This document shows positions 56,570 to 64,000 of a DNA stretch of 64,000 bases, in pieces; the first letter of the stretch is position 1; each line of letters starts with the position of its first letter. The DNA lies in NCBI RefSeq assembly GCF_007829875.1, contig NZ_VIWV01000001.1, positions 2,636,501 through 2,700,500 on the forward strand, written 5' to 3'. The notes under the pieces are model-generated. The model ran no database searches. It was given only the letters and a program-made list of their open reading frames with translations, and had not been told where the DNA came from. This DNA is from Streptomyces capillispiralis. GTDB lineage: Bacteria > Actinomycetota > Actinomycetes > Streptomycetales > Streptomycetaceae. Both the position numbers and the translations under genes were made by a program.

Positions 56570-56597
56570 TGCAACCCGGCCGTCACCGCCATGCGTA
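56570..56597 (+). promoter_or_regulatory. ECF-type promoter for the sigma-like fusion gene
   Basis: TGCAACC (56570-56576), 17-bp spacer, CGTA (56594-56597): an AAC-containing -35 and CGT-containing -10 characteristic of ECF promoters. The start codon is 48 bp downstream. Probably read by the divergently encoded ECF sigma. Confidence 0.65.
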
Positions 56598-56645
56598 CAG
56601 GTTTCGCAGGTCGCGCACATCGAAGCACATCCCTGGAGGAAGACG

Positions 56646-57842
56646 ATGAACACGGGTGCCGGGATCCATCGACCCGTCGTGCGGGTGGGCGCGCAGCGCA
56701 GAGGCCCGGGGGCCACGGAGGTGACGTACGCGCCGCTGCGTGCGGGGCGTCCGCCCCAAGTGGGGCCCGTGGAGGGGGACTTCGCCGCGTACGCGCGTGA
56801 CCGGTGGCCGCGGCTGGTGGCCACCGCCCGGCTGCTCACCGATGACGCGGGCGCCGCCGAGGAGTTGGCGCGCCGCACGCTGGTGCGGGTCTGTGCGCGG
56901 TGGCGGCGCATCCCGCGCAACGACGTCGACTTCCATGTACGGCGCTGTCTGGTGCGCGGGTATCTGCGGGGGCACCGCGCGGGCGGCCGGCGGCGGGTGG
57001 TGCCGGTGCTGCGGTACTGGGAGGGGCTGGGAGAGGCGGAGATCGCGCAGGTGCTGGGGTGTTCGGTGGGGGCGGTGCGCGCGGTGGTGCGGCGCGGGAG
57101 GAAGGAGGCCGGGCCCGAGGACCGGAGGGCGTCGTACGCCGCGGTGCTCGCCGGTCTGGTGCCGCCGGCCGTTCCGCTCGACGACATCCAGCGGGACGGG
57201 GCGCTGCGGCGCAGGCGGCGGGCGGGAGTCGTCGCCGCCGGCTGTGCCCTGCTGCTCGGCCCGCCGGCCGTCCTCGCCGCCGGTCCCCTCACGGGCGGTG
57301 GGGCCACGGGCGCGTCGGAGGTGCCCGACCGCCCGGAGCCCGGGCCGATGCGCATCGTCGCCCCCGGTGAGCGGGTGTCCGCCGCCGCGGGGGTGGAGAT
57401 CTGGCTGACGCCGGACGGCCGGCACTGGTCCACCCCGCAGGCGCCGAACCGGTTCCACGCCGTGGACGACGGGAACCTGGACCGCACGAGGGCGGGCGTC
57501 TCCGTCCAGGGCGAACGGCTGGACGACGGCACGTACTTCCAGACCGGGGTGTACCACGGTCTGGACGGCGACCCGGCGCGCGTCGAGGTCCGCGTCGGCG
57601 GCAGGACCGTCACGGCCAACGTGCTGACGCTGGCGGGCAGTCCGGGGTGGGGCGTGTGGTACACGACGACCCCCCTGGCGGACTGGCCCGCGGACCGTGC
57701 GCAGGCCGCCGCGGAAGCGGCCTTCCGCGCCGGGCGGGGTCCGGCCGTCACGGTGTACGACGCGACCGGTGCCGTCCTGGCGCGGGTGGACTCCGGGCCG
57801 TCGGTCGCGCGGCCGGTTCCCGTCGGGGCGTGGGGCCCGTGA
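56646..57842 (+). CDS. Membrane-anchored sigma-like fusion protein
   Basis: 398 residues, ATG after GGAGGAAGACG. Residues ~45-110 resemble ECF region 2 (FAAYARDRWPRLVATARLLTDDAGAAEELARRTLVRVCARW). Residues ~115-160 resemble region 4 (VVPVLRYWEGLGEAEIAQVLGCSVGAVRAVVRRGRKEA). Then a basic stretch, one helix (AGVVAAGCALLLGPPAVLAAGPL, ~200-220) and a ~170-residue outside domain (VEIWLTPDGRHWSTP ... GWGVWYTTTPLADW). A sigma-like part tied to the membrane is unusual. Stop overlaps the PBP GTG. Confidence 0.8.
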   Translation: MNTGAGIHRPVVRVGAQRRGPGATEVTYAPLRAGRPPQVGPVEGDFAAYARDRWPRLVATARLLTDDAGAAEELARRTLVRVCARWRRIPRNDVDFHVRRCLVRGYLRGHRAGGRRRVVPVLRYWEGLGEAEIAQVLGCSVGAVRAVVRRGRKEAGPEDRRASYAAVLAGLVPPAVPLDDIQRDGALRRRRRAGVVAAGCALLLGPPAVLAAGPLTGGGATGASEVPDRPEPGPMRIVAPGERVSAAAGVEIWLTPDGRHWSTPQAPNRFHAVDDGNLDRTRAGVSVQGERLDDGTYFQTGVYHGLDGDPARVEVRVGGRTVTANVLTLAGSPGWGVWYTTTPLADWPADRAQAAAEAAFRAGRGPAVTVYDATGAVLARVDSGPSVARPVPVGAWGP

Positions 57843-57969
57843 GGCTGCCCCCGGCCATCGGCCGGTTCCTGCCGAGGCGCCCGGCCGTCGGTCGCGCGGC
57901 CGGTTCCCGTCGGGGCGTGGGGCCCGTGAGGCTGCCCCGGGCCGCCGGCCGGTTCCTGGCGAGGCGGCC
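57796..57969 (+). repeat. 87-bp tandem duplication across the sigma-like/PBP gene junction
   Basis: Copy 1 starts at 57796, copy 2 at 57883. The first 55 or so bases are identical, the rest mostly so. The unit is 29 codons, in frame for the PBP gene. Copy 1 holds the sigma-like stop and the PBP GTG; copy 2 holds a second in-frame GTG at 57926. Confidence 0.9.
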
Positions 57970-59620
57970 GGACCGTCCCCGCGTGCCCCTGCGCATCCGC
58001 CTGCGCCGCAGCCGGGGGCGCTGGCTGCGGCGGCTGCTCGTCGCCTTCCTCACGCTGCTCGCCGTCGTCTGCGGCGCGGCCGTCGTCGCCTACAAGCTGA
58101 CCGGCATCCCCGCACCGCACCCCGAGACGGTCGTGCAGAGCACGGTCTTCGTGGACGCCGGGGGCTCCTATCTGGGCCGGCGCGGTCCGGTCGACCGGCA
58201 GGAGGTGCCCCTGTCCCAGGTCCCCCGGCATGTCCAGGACGCGGTGATCGCCGCGGAGAACCGGTCCTTCCGCACGGACACCGGGGTGTCGCCGCGCGCC
58301 ATCGGCCGCGCGGTGTGGGCCACGGTGTCCGGCGGCGCCCCGCAGGGCGGTTCCACCATCACGCAGCAGTACGTGAAGAACGCGCTGCTCAGTCCGGAAC
58401 GGTCGCTGGCGCGCAAGGCGCGCGAGGCGCTGATCGCCGTCAAGCTCGACCGGACGCGGGCCAAGGACGAGATCCTGGAGGGCTATCTCAACACGGTGTA
58501 CTTCGGCCGGGGCGCGGCCGGCGTCCAGGCGGCCGCGCGGAACTACTTCGACGTGGCGCCGGGGAACCTCACCGTCTCCCAGGGCGCGGCGCTGGCCTCG
58601 ATCGTCAACATCCCCTCGTACTACGAGAAGGCGGGCTCCGACCCCAAGGTGACCGCGCGGCTGCGGGACCGGTGGGAGTGGGTGCTGGACGCGATGGAGG
58701 CCGGCGGCGACATCACGGGCGCGCAGCGCCGGGCGGCCCGTTTCCCGGCGTTCCGGTTCTATCCGCCGGGTGAGACGGAGGGGCAGCGGCAGTACCTGAT
58801 CGACGTGGCGGCGCGGGAGGCGGCCGACCGGCTCGGGATCACCGAGGACCAGCTGGCGCGCGGGGGGTACACGGTGCACACCACCTTCGACCTGGCGTTG
58901 CAGGACGCGACCGCCGAGTCGGTGAAGAACCGTGCGAAGGGTTCCGGTGACGACGGGGTCCGGGTGCACACGGCGGTGGTGGGGATCGAGCCCGGCGACG
59001 GGGCGGTACGGGTGCTGTACGGCGGGGCGGACTACGCCCGGCAGCCGTTCAACGACGCGGTGAGCGGGGCGGTGGAGGCCGGGTCGGTGCTCGAACCGTT
59101 CGACGGGGTGCGGCTCGGCGGTACGCTGCGCGGGCTGCCCGGGTCGGTGGCGCCCACGCCCCTGCGGCTGGCCTCGGCGTACGCGGCGGTCGCGGCGGAC
59201 GGCGTGTACGCGGCTCCCCACACGGTGGCCCGGATCACACGCGAGGGGCGCACGGTCCACACGGCGCGGCCGGAGACCGGGCGGGTGCTGGACGAGAAGG
59301 GCGCGTACGAGGTGACGGCCCATGCGCTGGAGCGCTTCGGGGGGCCGCCGGGGCCGGGCGCTCCCGTCGCAGCCCTGGCCGGCGCGAGCGGGGGGAACGG
59401 CGCGTTCCTGACGGCCGGGGCCGGTGGGGGCATCACCCGGCGCACCGTGTGGTCGGTCGGGTACGACTCCCGACTCGCCCTGGCGGTCGCCCTGTTCGCC
59501 GACCGGCCCGGCACGAAGAAGGGCACCACCGTGCCCGCGCAGCTGCCTGACGACCCGTCCCCGACGGAGTACGCGGAACAGCTGGCGGTGCGGACGTGGG
59601 AGTCGGCGAGGAAGCCGTGA
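57839..59620 (+). CDS. Class A penicillin-binding protein with degenerate transpeptidase domain
   Basis: 593 residues from GTG 57839 (coupled to the previous stop), or 564 from GTG 57926. One helix (LLVAFLTLLAVVCGAAVVAYKL). The GT51 glycosyltransferase is intact: AAENRSFRTDTG with catalytic Glu, GGSTITQQYVKN, RKAREALIAVKLDR and LNTVYFGRGAAGVQAAARNYF. The transpeptidase part is not: SxxK is SVLE (Lys to Glu), only ~25 residues separate it from TPLRLASAYAAVA where ~150 are usual, and KTG is replaced by ASGGNGA. Probably a glycan polymerase without cross-linking activity. Confidence 0.88.
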   Translation: MRLPPAIGRFLPRRPAVGRAAGSRRGVGPVRLPRAAGRFLARRPDRPRVPLRIRLRRSRGRWLRRLLVAFLTLLAVVCGAAVVAYKLTGIPAPHPETVVQSTVFVDAGGSYLGRRGPVDRQEVPLSQVPRHVQDAVIAAENRSFRTDTGVSPRAIGRAVWATVSGGAPQGGSTITQQYVKNALLSPERSLARKAREALIAVKLDRTRAKDEILEGYLNTVYFGRGAAGVQAAARNYFDVAPGNLTVSQGAALASIVNIPSYYEKAGSDPKVTARLRDRWEWVLDAMEAGGDITGAQRRAARFPAFRFYPPGETEGQRQYLIDVAAREAADRLGITEDQLARGGYTVHTTFDLALQDATAESVKNRAKGSGDDGVRVHTAVVGIEPGDGAVRVLYGGADYARQPFNDAVSGAVEAGSVLEPFDGVRLGGTLRGLPGSVAPTPLRLASAYAAVAADGVYAAPHTVARITREGRTVHTARPETGRVLDEKGAYEVTAHALERFGGPPGPGAPVAALAGASGGNGAFLTAGAGGGITRRTVWSVGYDSRLALAVALFADRPGTKKGTTVPAQLPDDPSPTEYAEQLAVRTWESARKP

Positions 59621-59820
59621 CGTTTTCCACAGGCCGCGTACGGCCGGGTAACCGGCGTGTGGGCGGGGGGCGTTGGAGGGTGTGTCTCCCGTCACCCACC
59701 TGGTAGAACGTGGCAAAACGGGCATGTTCCCGCTTCAACCATGGCCGGTTCGCACTTCGTACAGAACACTCGTAACGGCCCCAGTACGACAGTTCGGATC
59801 AAAGAGAGCATGCACGCGCC

Positions 59821-61590
59821 ATGACCCACTCCCCCGGAACGCCTGAAGTACCCATACGCCCCTACACCGTTACCGCCGCCGAGGTGGTCCCCGGCGATCT
59901 GCTCGCCCTGTCGCGCGAGGACGCGGCGCAGCACCGCTGGCACGTGGTGACCCATACGCTCCCCGAGTCCCCGGAGGTGATCCGGGTCACGCTGCGGCCT
60001 CCGCTGGGCGGGGTCGACCACGAGGAGGCGCTCCGCCGCGACCAGCGGGTGACGGTCGCCGGGCGGCGGATGGACATCGCCGCCGTCCCCCGGGCGAGTT
60101 CACCGGCGCTGGACGGGGTGGAGTTCCGGGACGGGGACCGGCTGCACCGCCTGCGCGCCGTCGACCCGGCGGCGGAGGAAGTGACGTACGTACGCCGCTG
60201 GGGTTCCTGGCAGCTGGACTCCGGCGAGCCGGGCGAGGGCGTGAGCGACGCCGAGGTGCGCCGGTGGGCGGCCGGGGCCGACCGGGAGGGCGACCTCGTG
60301 GCGCACGAGCCGCGTCCCGTGCGGGCGGCGGAGGCGGCCGGGGCGCGCCGGGTCGTCGTCACCGGCCTCGGCGCCATCACCCCGCTGGGCGTCGGTACCG
60401 GCGAGTTGTGGCGGGGGCTGCTCGAAGGACGGCACGGGATACGGGAGTTGACGGACGAGGAGTTCGACGGGCTGCCCGTGCGGATCGCCGGGACGGTGCC
60501 GGTGGACCCGGCCGGGCTGCTGCCCCGCCAGGCGGCGCGGCGGATGAACCGGGCGGCGCAGTTCGCGGTGCTGGCGGCCCGGGAGGCGTGGGCCGACGCC
60601 GGGTACGCCGAGGGCGGCACCCGCGAGAGCGGGCTCGACCCGGAGCGGGTCGGGGTGAGCCTCGGCGCCATCCTGGGGGACGCGTCGGTGCTCGTCGGCG
60701 GGGACCGCAGGCTGCGGGAGAGGGGGCCGCGCGGTGTCTCGCCGCTCACCACGCCCATGACGGTGCCCTCGCAGGCCGCCTCCCAGGTCTCCCTCGACCT
60801 GCACATCACCGGTGAGGCGCGCACCGTGACCAGCGCGTGCGCCTCCGGCACCGAGGCGATCGGGCAGGCCGTCGACCGCATCCGGTACGGGCGGGTCGAC
60901 GTCGCCCTCGCGGGCGGTGCCGAGGCGGTCGTCACCCCGGCGATCATGGCGTCGTTCGCCGCGATGCGGGCGCTGGCCGAGGGGGACCCGTCCGGGGGCT
61001 CGCCGTCGCACCCCTTCGCCAAGGACCGCGACGGGTTCGTCAACGGGGAGGGCGCGGGGGTGCTCGTCCTGGAGTCCGAGGAGCACGCACGGGCCCGTGG
61101 GGCGCGCGTCTACTGCGAGGCCGCCGGGTGGGGGCTGTCCGCCGACGCCCACCACGTCGCGGCGCCCGATCCGTCCGGCGACGGCATCGCGCTGGCGCTG
61201 CGGCGGGCCGTGCGGGACGCGGGCGGGCAGCTCGGGGACGTCGTCCACGTCAACGCGCACGCCACCGCCACGGTCGACGGCGACCTCGCCGAGGCACGGG
61301 CCCTGCGGGGCGTGCTCGGGCGGCGCGACGTACCGGTCACCGCCCTCAAGGGGCACCTGGGGCACCTCCAGGGTGCCGCGGGCGGGGTCGAGGCCGTTGC
61401 CGCGGTGCTCACGCTGCACCACGAGGTGGTGCCCGCGACGGTCGGCTGCGCGGAGGTCGACGACGCGATCGACCTGGACGTCGTCCGCGGCGCACCGCGC
61501 GCCCTGCCGTCCGCCGGGGACCTCGTGCTGAGCAACTCCTTCGGCTTCGGCGGCCACAACGCGGTGCTGGCGCTGCGCCGGGTGGGCTAG
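59821..61590 (+). CDS. Beta-ketoacyl-ACP synthase with novel N-terminal extension
   Basis: 589 residues versus ~410 for FabF. The KAS domain begins near 178 (RRVVVTGLGAITPLGVGTGELW). Catalytic triad: C340 in VTSACASGTEA, H480 in VNAHATATVDGD, and K510/H515 in LKGHLGHLQGAAGG; C-terminal SNSFGFGGHNAVLAL. Residues 1-175 are an unrecognised extension in two parts (YTVTAAEVVPGDLLALS; FRDGDRLHRLRAVDPAAEEVTYVRRWGSWQLDSG). No ACP, ketoreductase or malonyltransferase gene is nearby. Fatty-acid or polyketide chain elongation. Confidence 0.88.
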   Translation: MTHSPGTPEVPIRPYTVTAAEVVPGDLLALSREDAAQHRWHVVTHTLPESPEVIRVTLRPPLGGVDHEEALRRDQRVTVAGRRMDIAAVPRASSPALDGVEFRDGDRLHRLRAVDPAAEEVTYVRRWGSWQLDSGEPGEGVSDAEVRRWAAGADREGDLVAHEPRPVRAAEAAGARRVVVTGLGAITPLGVGTGELWRGLLEGRHGIRELTDEEFDGLPVRIAGTVPVDPAGLLPRQAARRMNRAAQFAVLAAREAWADAGYAEGGTRESGLDPERVGVSLGAILGDASVLVGGDRRLRERGPRGVSPLTTPMTVPSQAASQVSLDLHITGEARTVTSACASGTEAIGQAVDRIRYGRVDVALAGGAEAVVTPAIMASFAAMRALAEGDPSGGSPSHPFAKDRDGFVNGEGAGVLVLESEEHARARGARVYCEAAGWGLSADAHHVAAPDPSGDGIALALRRAVRDAGGQLGDVVHVNAHATATVDGDLAEARALRGVLGRRDVPVTALKGHLGHLQGAAGGVEAVAAVLTLHHEVVPATVGCAEVDDAIDLDVVRGAPRALPSAGDLVLSNSFGFGGHNAVLALRRVG

Positions 61591-61617
61591 GCGCGATCCC
61601 CTGAGCCCCGATCCCCG

Positions 61618-61703
61618 CTGAGGGCCGCGGCCCCTCCCCCTGAGGGCCGCAGCCCCTCCCCCGTGAGGGGCCGCGGCCCCTCCCCCGTGAGGGGCCGCGG
61701 TCC
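61618..61703. terminator. Repeated G/C hairpins between KAS and ku
   Basis: Three to four copies of a 22-24-bp unit, GAGGGGCCGCGGCCCCTCCC-like, each self-complementary. They fill the gap between two convergent genes and can act as a two-way terminator. Confidence 0.8.
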
Positions 61704-61711
61704 CGGCGGTG

Positions 61712-62755
61712 TCAGGCGGAGCGCTTGCGGGCGCTCGTCTTCTTCGCCGGGGCCTTCTTCGCGGGCGTCTTCTTCGCGGTCGACTTCTTCGTGTCCTGCC
61801 CCGTCCTGGCGCCCTGGCTCGTCTTCGCGGTGGACTTCCGCGCGGAGGGCGCGGTCTTCTTGGCCGCCGTCTTCTTCGCCGTCGACGTCGTCTTCTTGCC
61901 GCCGGTCTCCTTGGGGGCCGAGCGGGAGGTGGCGCGCTGCGGCAGCCGCTTGACGTCGGCCGCCTCCCCGGGCTGCTCGCCGCGGGACTCCCGGGCCGCG
62001 CGGACGCTGTTCTCCAGGGCGGCCATCAGGTCCAGGACCTTGCCGCCGCGTTCCGGCGCGGGGGCCTCCGGCGGGGCCTCGCCGGCCGCCTTGGCGGCGA
62101 TGACCTCCTCCACGGCCTCGCGGTACTCGTCGTGCAGGTCCTCCAGGTCGACCTCGCCGAGGGTGTCCATCAGGGCGTCCGCGAGATCGAGCTCCTTGTC
62201 CCGGACGGTGACGCCGGTGTCGGGCGCGACGCCCTCCGGGGCGCGGACCTCGTCCGGCCAGAGCAGGCCGTGCATGGCGATCGCGTCCCCGACCACCCGG
62301 AGCATGCCGAGCCGCTCCCGGCCGCGCAGCGCGAACTTCGCGATGGCCACCTTGTTGCTCCGCTTGAGCGCCTCGCGCAGCAGCGTGTACGGCTTGGCGG
62401 CCGGCGCCCCGCCCGCCGCCAGGTAGTACGCCGCGTCCATCTGGAGCGGGTCGATCCGGTCGCCGGGGACGAAGGCGACGATCTCGATCGTCCGGGCGGT
62501 GGGGATCGGCAGCCGGGACAGGTCCTCGTCGGTGATCGGGATGATCGTGCCGTCCGCGTCCTCGTACCCCTTGCCGATCTCCTGTCCGGTGACCTCGCGG
62601 TCCTCCAGCTCGCAGAACTTGCGGTAGCGGATCCGGCCGCCGTCCTCCGTGTGGATCTGGCGGAACGAGATCGAGTGGCTCTCGGTGGCGTTCACCAGCT
62701 TGATCGGGATGCTGACCAGGCCGAACGAGATCGCGCCGTTCCAAATGGATCTCAC
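61712..62755 (-). CDS. ku: Ku DNA-end-binding protein (NHEJ)
   Basis: 347 residues from GTG 62755 (GAAAGG 8 nt upstream; GTG 62764 too close to it). Bacterial Ku core: RSIWNGAISFGLVSIPIKLVNATE, VTGQEIGKGYE, FALRGRERLGMLRVV. The last ~75 residues are Lys/Ala/Thr-rich (KKTAAKKTAPSARKSTAK), the basic tail that lets bacterial Ku slide along DNA. Divergent from the LigD-type polymerase with 73 bp between. Confidence 0.95.
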   Translation of the reverse strand: MRSIWNGAISFGLVSIPIKLVNATESHSISFRQIHTEDGGRIRYRKFCELEDREVTGQEIGKGYEDADGTIIPITDEDLSRLPIPTARTIEIVAFVPGDRIDPLQMDAAYYLAAGGAPAAKPYTLLREALKRSNKVAIAKFALRGRERLGMLRVVGDAIAMHGLLWPDEVRAPEGVAPDTGVTVRDKELDLADALMDTLGEVDLEDLHDEYREAVEEVIAAKAAGEAPPEAPAPERGGKVLDLMAALENSVRAARESRGEQPGEAADVKRLPQRATSRSAPKETGGKKTTSTAKKTAAKKTAPSARKSTAKTSQGARTGQDTKKSTAKKTPAKKAPAKKTSARKRSA

Positions 62756-62828
62756 GTGCAGCACCTTTCCGGTCGTCTGCCGATCACTGTCGGGGTGTTC
62801 GTCCCGCTTTGCGTGGGATTCTCATCGT

Positions 62829-63710
62829 ATGGCGCCTATCACTGAGGTGGAGGGGCGACGGCTCGCGCTCAGCAATCTGGAGAAGGTGCTGTATCCCGCC
62901 ACCGGGTTCACCAAGGCGGAGGTCCTGCACTACTACGCGACCGTCGCCGATGTGCTGCTGCCCCATCTGCGGGAGCGGCCGGTGTCCTTCCTGCGGTACC
63001 CCGACGGGCCGGACGGCCAGGTGTTCTTCACCAAGAACGTGCCGCCGGGCACGCCCGACTGGGTCACCACGTCCGAGGTGCCGAGGACCGAGGGACCGGC
63101 CCGGATGGTGCTGGTGCAGGATCTGCCGAGCCTGATGTGGGCGGCGAACCTCGTCACCGAGTTCCACACCCACCAGTGGCTCGTCGGGACGCCGGGGCAG
63201 GCCGACCGGATCGTGTTCGACCTGGACCCCGGGGCGCCGGCGACGATCGTGGAGTGCTGCGAGGTGGCGCTGTGGCTGCGGGACCGGCTGGCGGCGGACG
63301 GGATCGAGGCGTACGCCAAGACGTCCGGGTCGAAGGGGCTGCACCTGCTCGCGGCGGTGCGGGGCGCTTCCTCCGATCGGGTGTCGGAGTACGCCAAGGG
63401 GCTCGCCGTCGAGGCGGAGAAGGCCATGCCGGCGCTGGTGCTGCACCGGATGACCCGGAGCCTGCGGCCGGGGAAGGTCTTCGTCGACTGGAGCCAGAAC
63501 GCGGCCCGCAAGACCACGGCCACCCCGTACACGCTGCGGGCCCGCGCCGAGCCGCTGGTGTCGGCGCCGGTGACCTGGGACGAGGTCGAGGAGTGCCGGG
63601 CCCCGGACCGTCTGGCCCTGCTGGCGCCGGACATCGCCCCGCGGGTGCGGGACTACGGCGATCTGCTGGCCCCGCTGCTGGATCCGGGGCGCGCCGGGCC
63701 GCTGCCGTGA
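62829..63710 (+). CDS. LigD-type NHEJ polymerase/primase domain protein
   Basis: 293 residues, ATG 62829. Archaeo-eukaryotic primase fold of LigD: LSNLEKVLYPATGFTKAEVLHYYATVADVLLPHL, FTKNVPPGTPDW, NLVTEFHTHQW, catalytic FDLDPG, KTSGSKGLHLLA and SQNAARKTTATPYTLRAR. Stand-alone, without ligase or phosphoesterase domains. Fills gaps at broken ends held by Ku, whose gene is divergent. Confidence 0.94.
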   Translation: MAPITEVEGRRLALSNLEKVLYPATGFTKAEVLHYYATVADVLLPHLRERPVSFLRYPDGPDGQVFFTKNVPPGTPDWVTTSEVPRTEGPARMVLVQDLPSLMWAANLVTEFHTHQWLVGTPGQADRIVFDLDPGAPATIVECCEVALWLRDRLAADGIEAYAKTSGSKGLHLLAAVRGASSDRVSEYAKGLAVEAEKAMPALVLHRMTRSLRPGKVFVDWSQNAARKTTATPYTLRARAEPLVSAPVTWDEVEECRAPDRLALLAPDIAPRVRDYGDLLAPLLDPGRAGPLP

Positions 63711-63727
63711 GCGCCCCGCTCAGCCGG

Positions 63728-64000
63728 TCACAGCCGTGACCAGGTGTTCCGGTCGCGGGCCAGCGCGTGCAGGGCCTCCACGTCGGCCGGTTTGAACACC
63801 CCGCCGGGACGGGTCAGGCTCCCGAGGTCCCGGTCGGTCAGGACGCGCACCTCCCGGGGCGGGGCGGGGAGCGTCACCTCCGAGGCGCCGGCCAGGACGA
63901 GCACCGGGCGGACCTCGGCCGTCAGGGCGTGGGTTGCGCGGTCGGCGTCGGCCCGCACGCGGCGCAGCAGCGGGCGCGGCGCGTGCCGGCCGAGTCCGAC
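63728..64000 (-). CDS. Possible NERD-domain protein, C-terminal part, truncated by window edge
   Basis: The minus frame is open from base 64000 to a TGA at 63728-63730, giving ~90 residues. Visible text: VRPVLVLAGASEVTLPAPPREVRVLTDRDLGSL, KPADVEALHALARDRNTWSRL. This resembles the end of nuclease-related (NERD) domain proteins of actinobacteria; the catalytic part lies outside, so the call is tentative. Convergent with the LigD-type gene. Confidence 0.55.
   Translation of the reverse strand, partial: VGLGRHAPRPLLRRVRADADRATHALTAEVRPVLVLAGASEVTLPAPPREVRVLTDRDLGSLTRPGGVFKPADVEALHALARDRNTWSRL

Noticed and set aside
56537..59725. 1062-codon minus-strand frame across the sigma-like and PBP genes
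   Set aside because: Composition is typical antisense of high-GC genes; the plus strand has ribosome-binding sites, overlaps and recognisable domains.

Overview
The window is high-GC DNA with GTG and TTG starts, strong codon-position GC bias and start/stop overlaps. Gene order is that of a Streptomyces chromosome: chiS-chiR-chiC, the F-type ATP synthase operon, glyA, prmC-prfA-rpmE, rho, thrB-thrC-hom, lysA, tRNA-Arg. From memory this matches the S. coelicolor region around SCO5378 down to SCO5350, with ku/ligD (about SCO5309/5308) at the far end. No search was run.

1-3.1 kb: end of a sensor kinase, its NarL-type regulator, and a secreted CBM2-FnIII-GH18 chitinase. The chitinase promoter carries two 12-bp repeats overlapping -35 and -10. 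3.1-11.5 kb (minus): a DUF2550-like protein and the complete atpIBEFHAGDC operon, closed by a strong hairpin. 11.8-22 kb (minus): WecA/MraY-type glycosyltransferase, glyA, an LMW-phosphatase-like protein lacking the nucleophilic Cys, Sua5, prmC, prfA, bL31, an LCP ligase and Rho with a long charged insert. 22.3-29.3 kb (minus): thrB, thrC, hom, lysA, an ArgS-related protein and a single-domain response regulator.

29.5-41.3 kb: an actinomycete integrative and conjugative element (AICE, pSAM2 type) in tRNA-Arg(CCG). It is bounded by a 27-bp direct repeat. It encodes integrase, excisionase, a RepSA-like initiator, four spread-type proteins, an FtsK-like TraSA, an SCO3933-type protein, a KorSA-like GntR repressor, a Pif-like Nudix protein, an ATP-binding regulator and two small unknowns. 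The right end carries a compositionally foreign restriction-modification pair: a TSPPY methyltransferase and a PD-X6-EXK nuclease, possibly ScaI-like. A recurring ACTCGTCT/AGACGAGT motif suggests a KorSA regulon. The attR copy has decayed so that excision would leave a defective tRNA-Arg.

41.3-43.1 kb is gene-poor. 43.1-64 kb is accessory chromosome: two SDR enzymes, LysR and MerR regulators, a SAM methyltransferase, a SulP transporter, a CPBP protease joined to a two-component pair, and an MFS pump divergent from an XRE regulator with a 23-bp palindrome between them. Next comes an ECF sigma operon divergent from a second, membrane-anchored sigma-like fusion protein. That gene is coupled to a class A PBP whose transpeptidase domain has lost its catalytic motifs. 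Then follow a ketoacyl synthase with a novel N-terminal extension, a Ku/LigD-polymerase NHEJ pair, and a truncated NERD-like gene at the edge.
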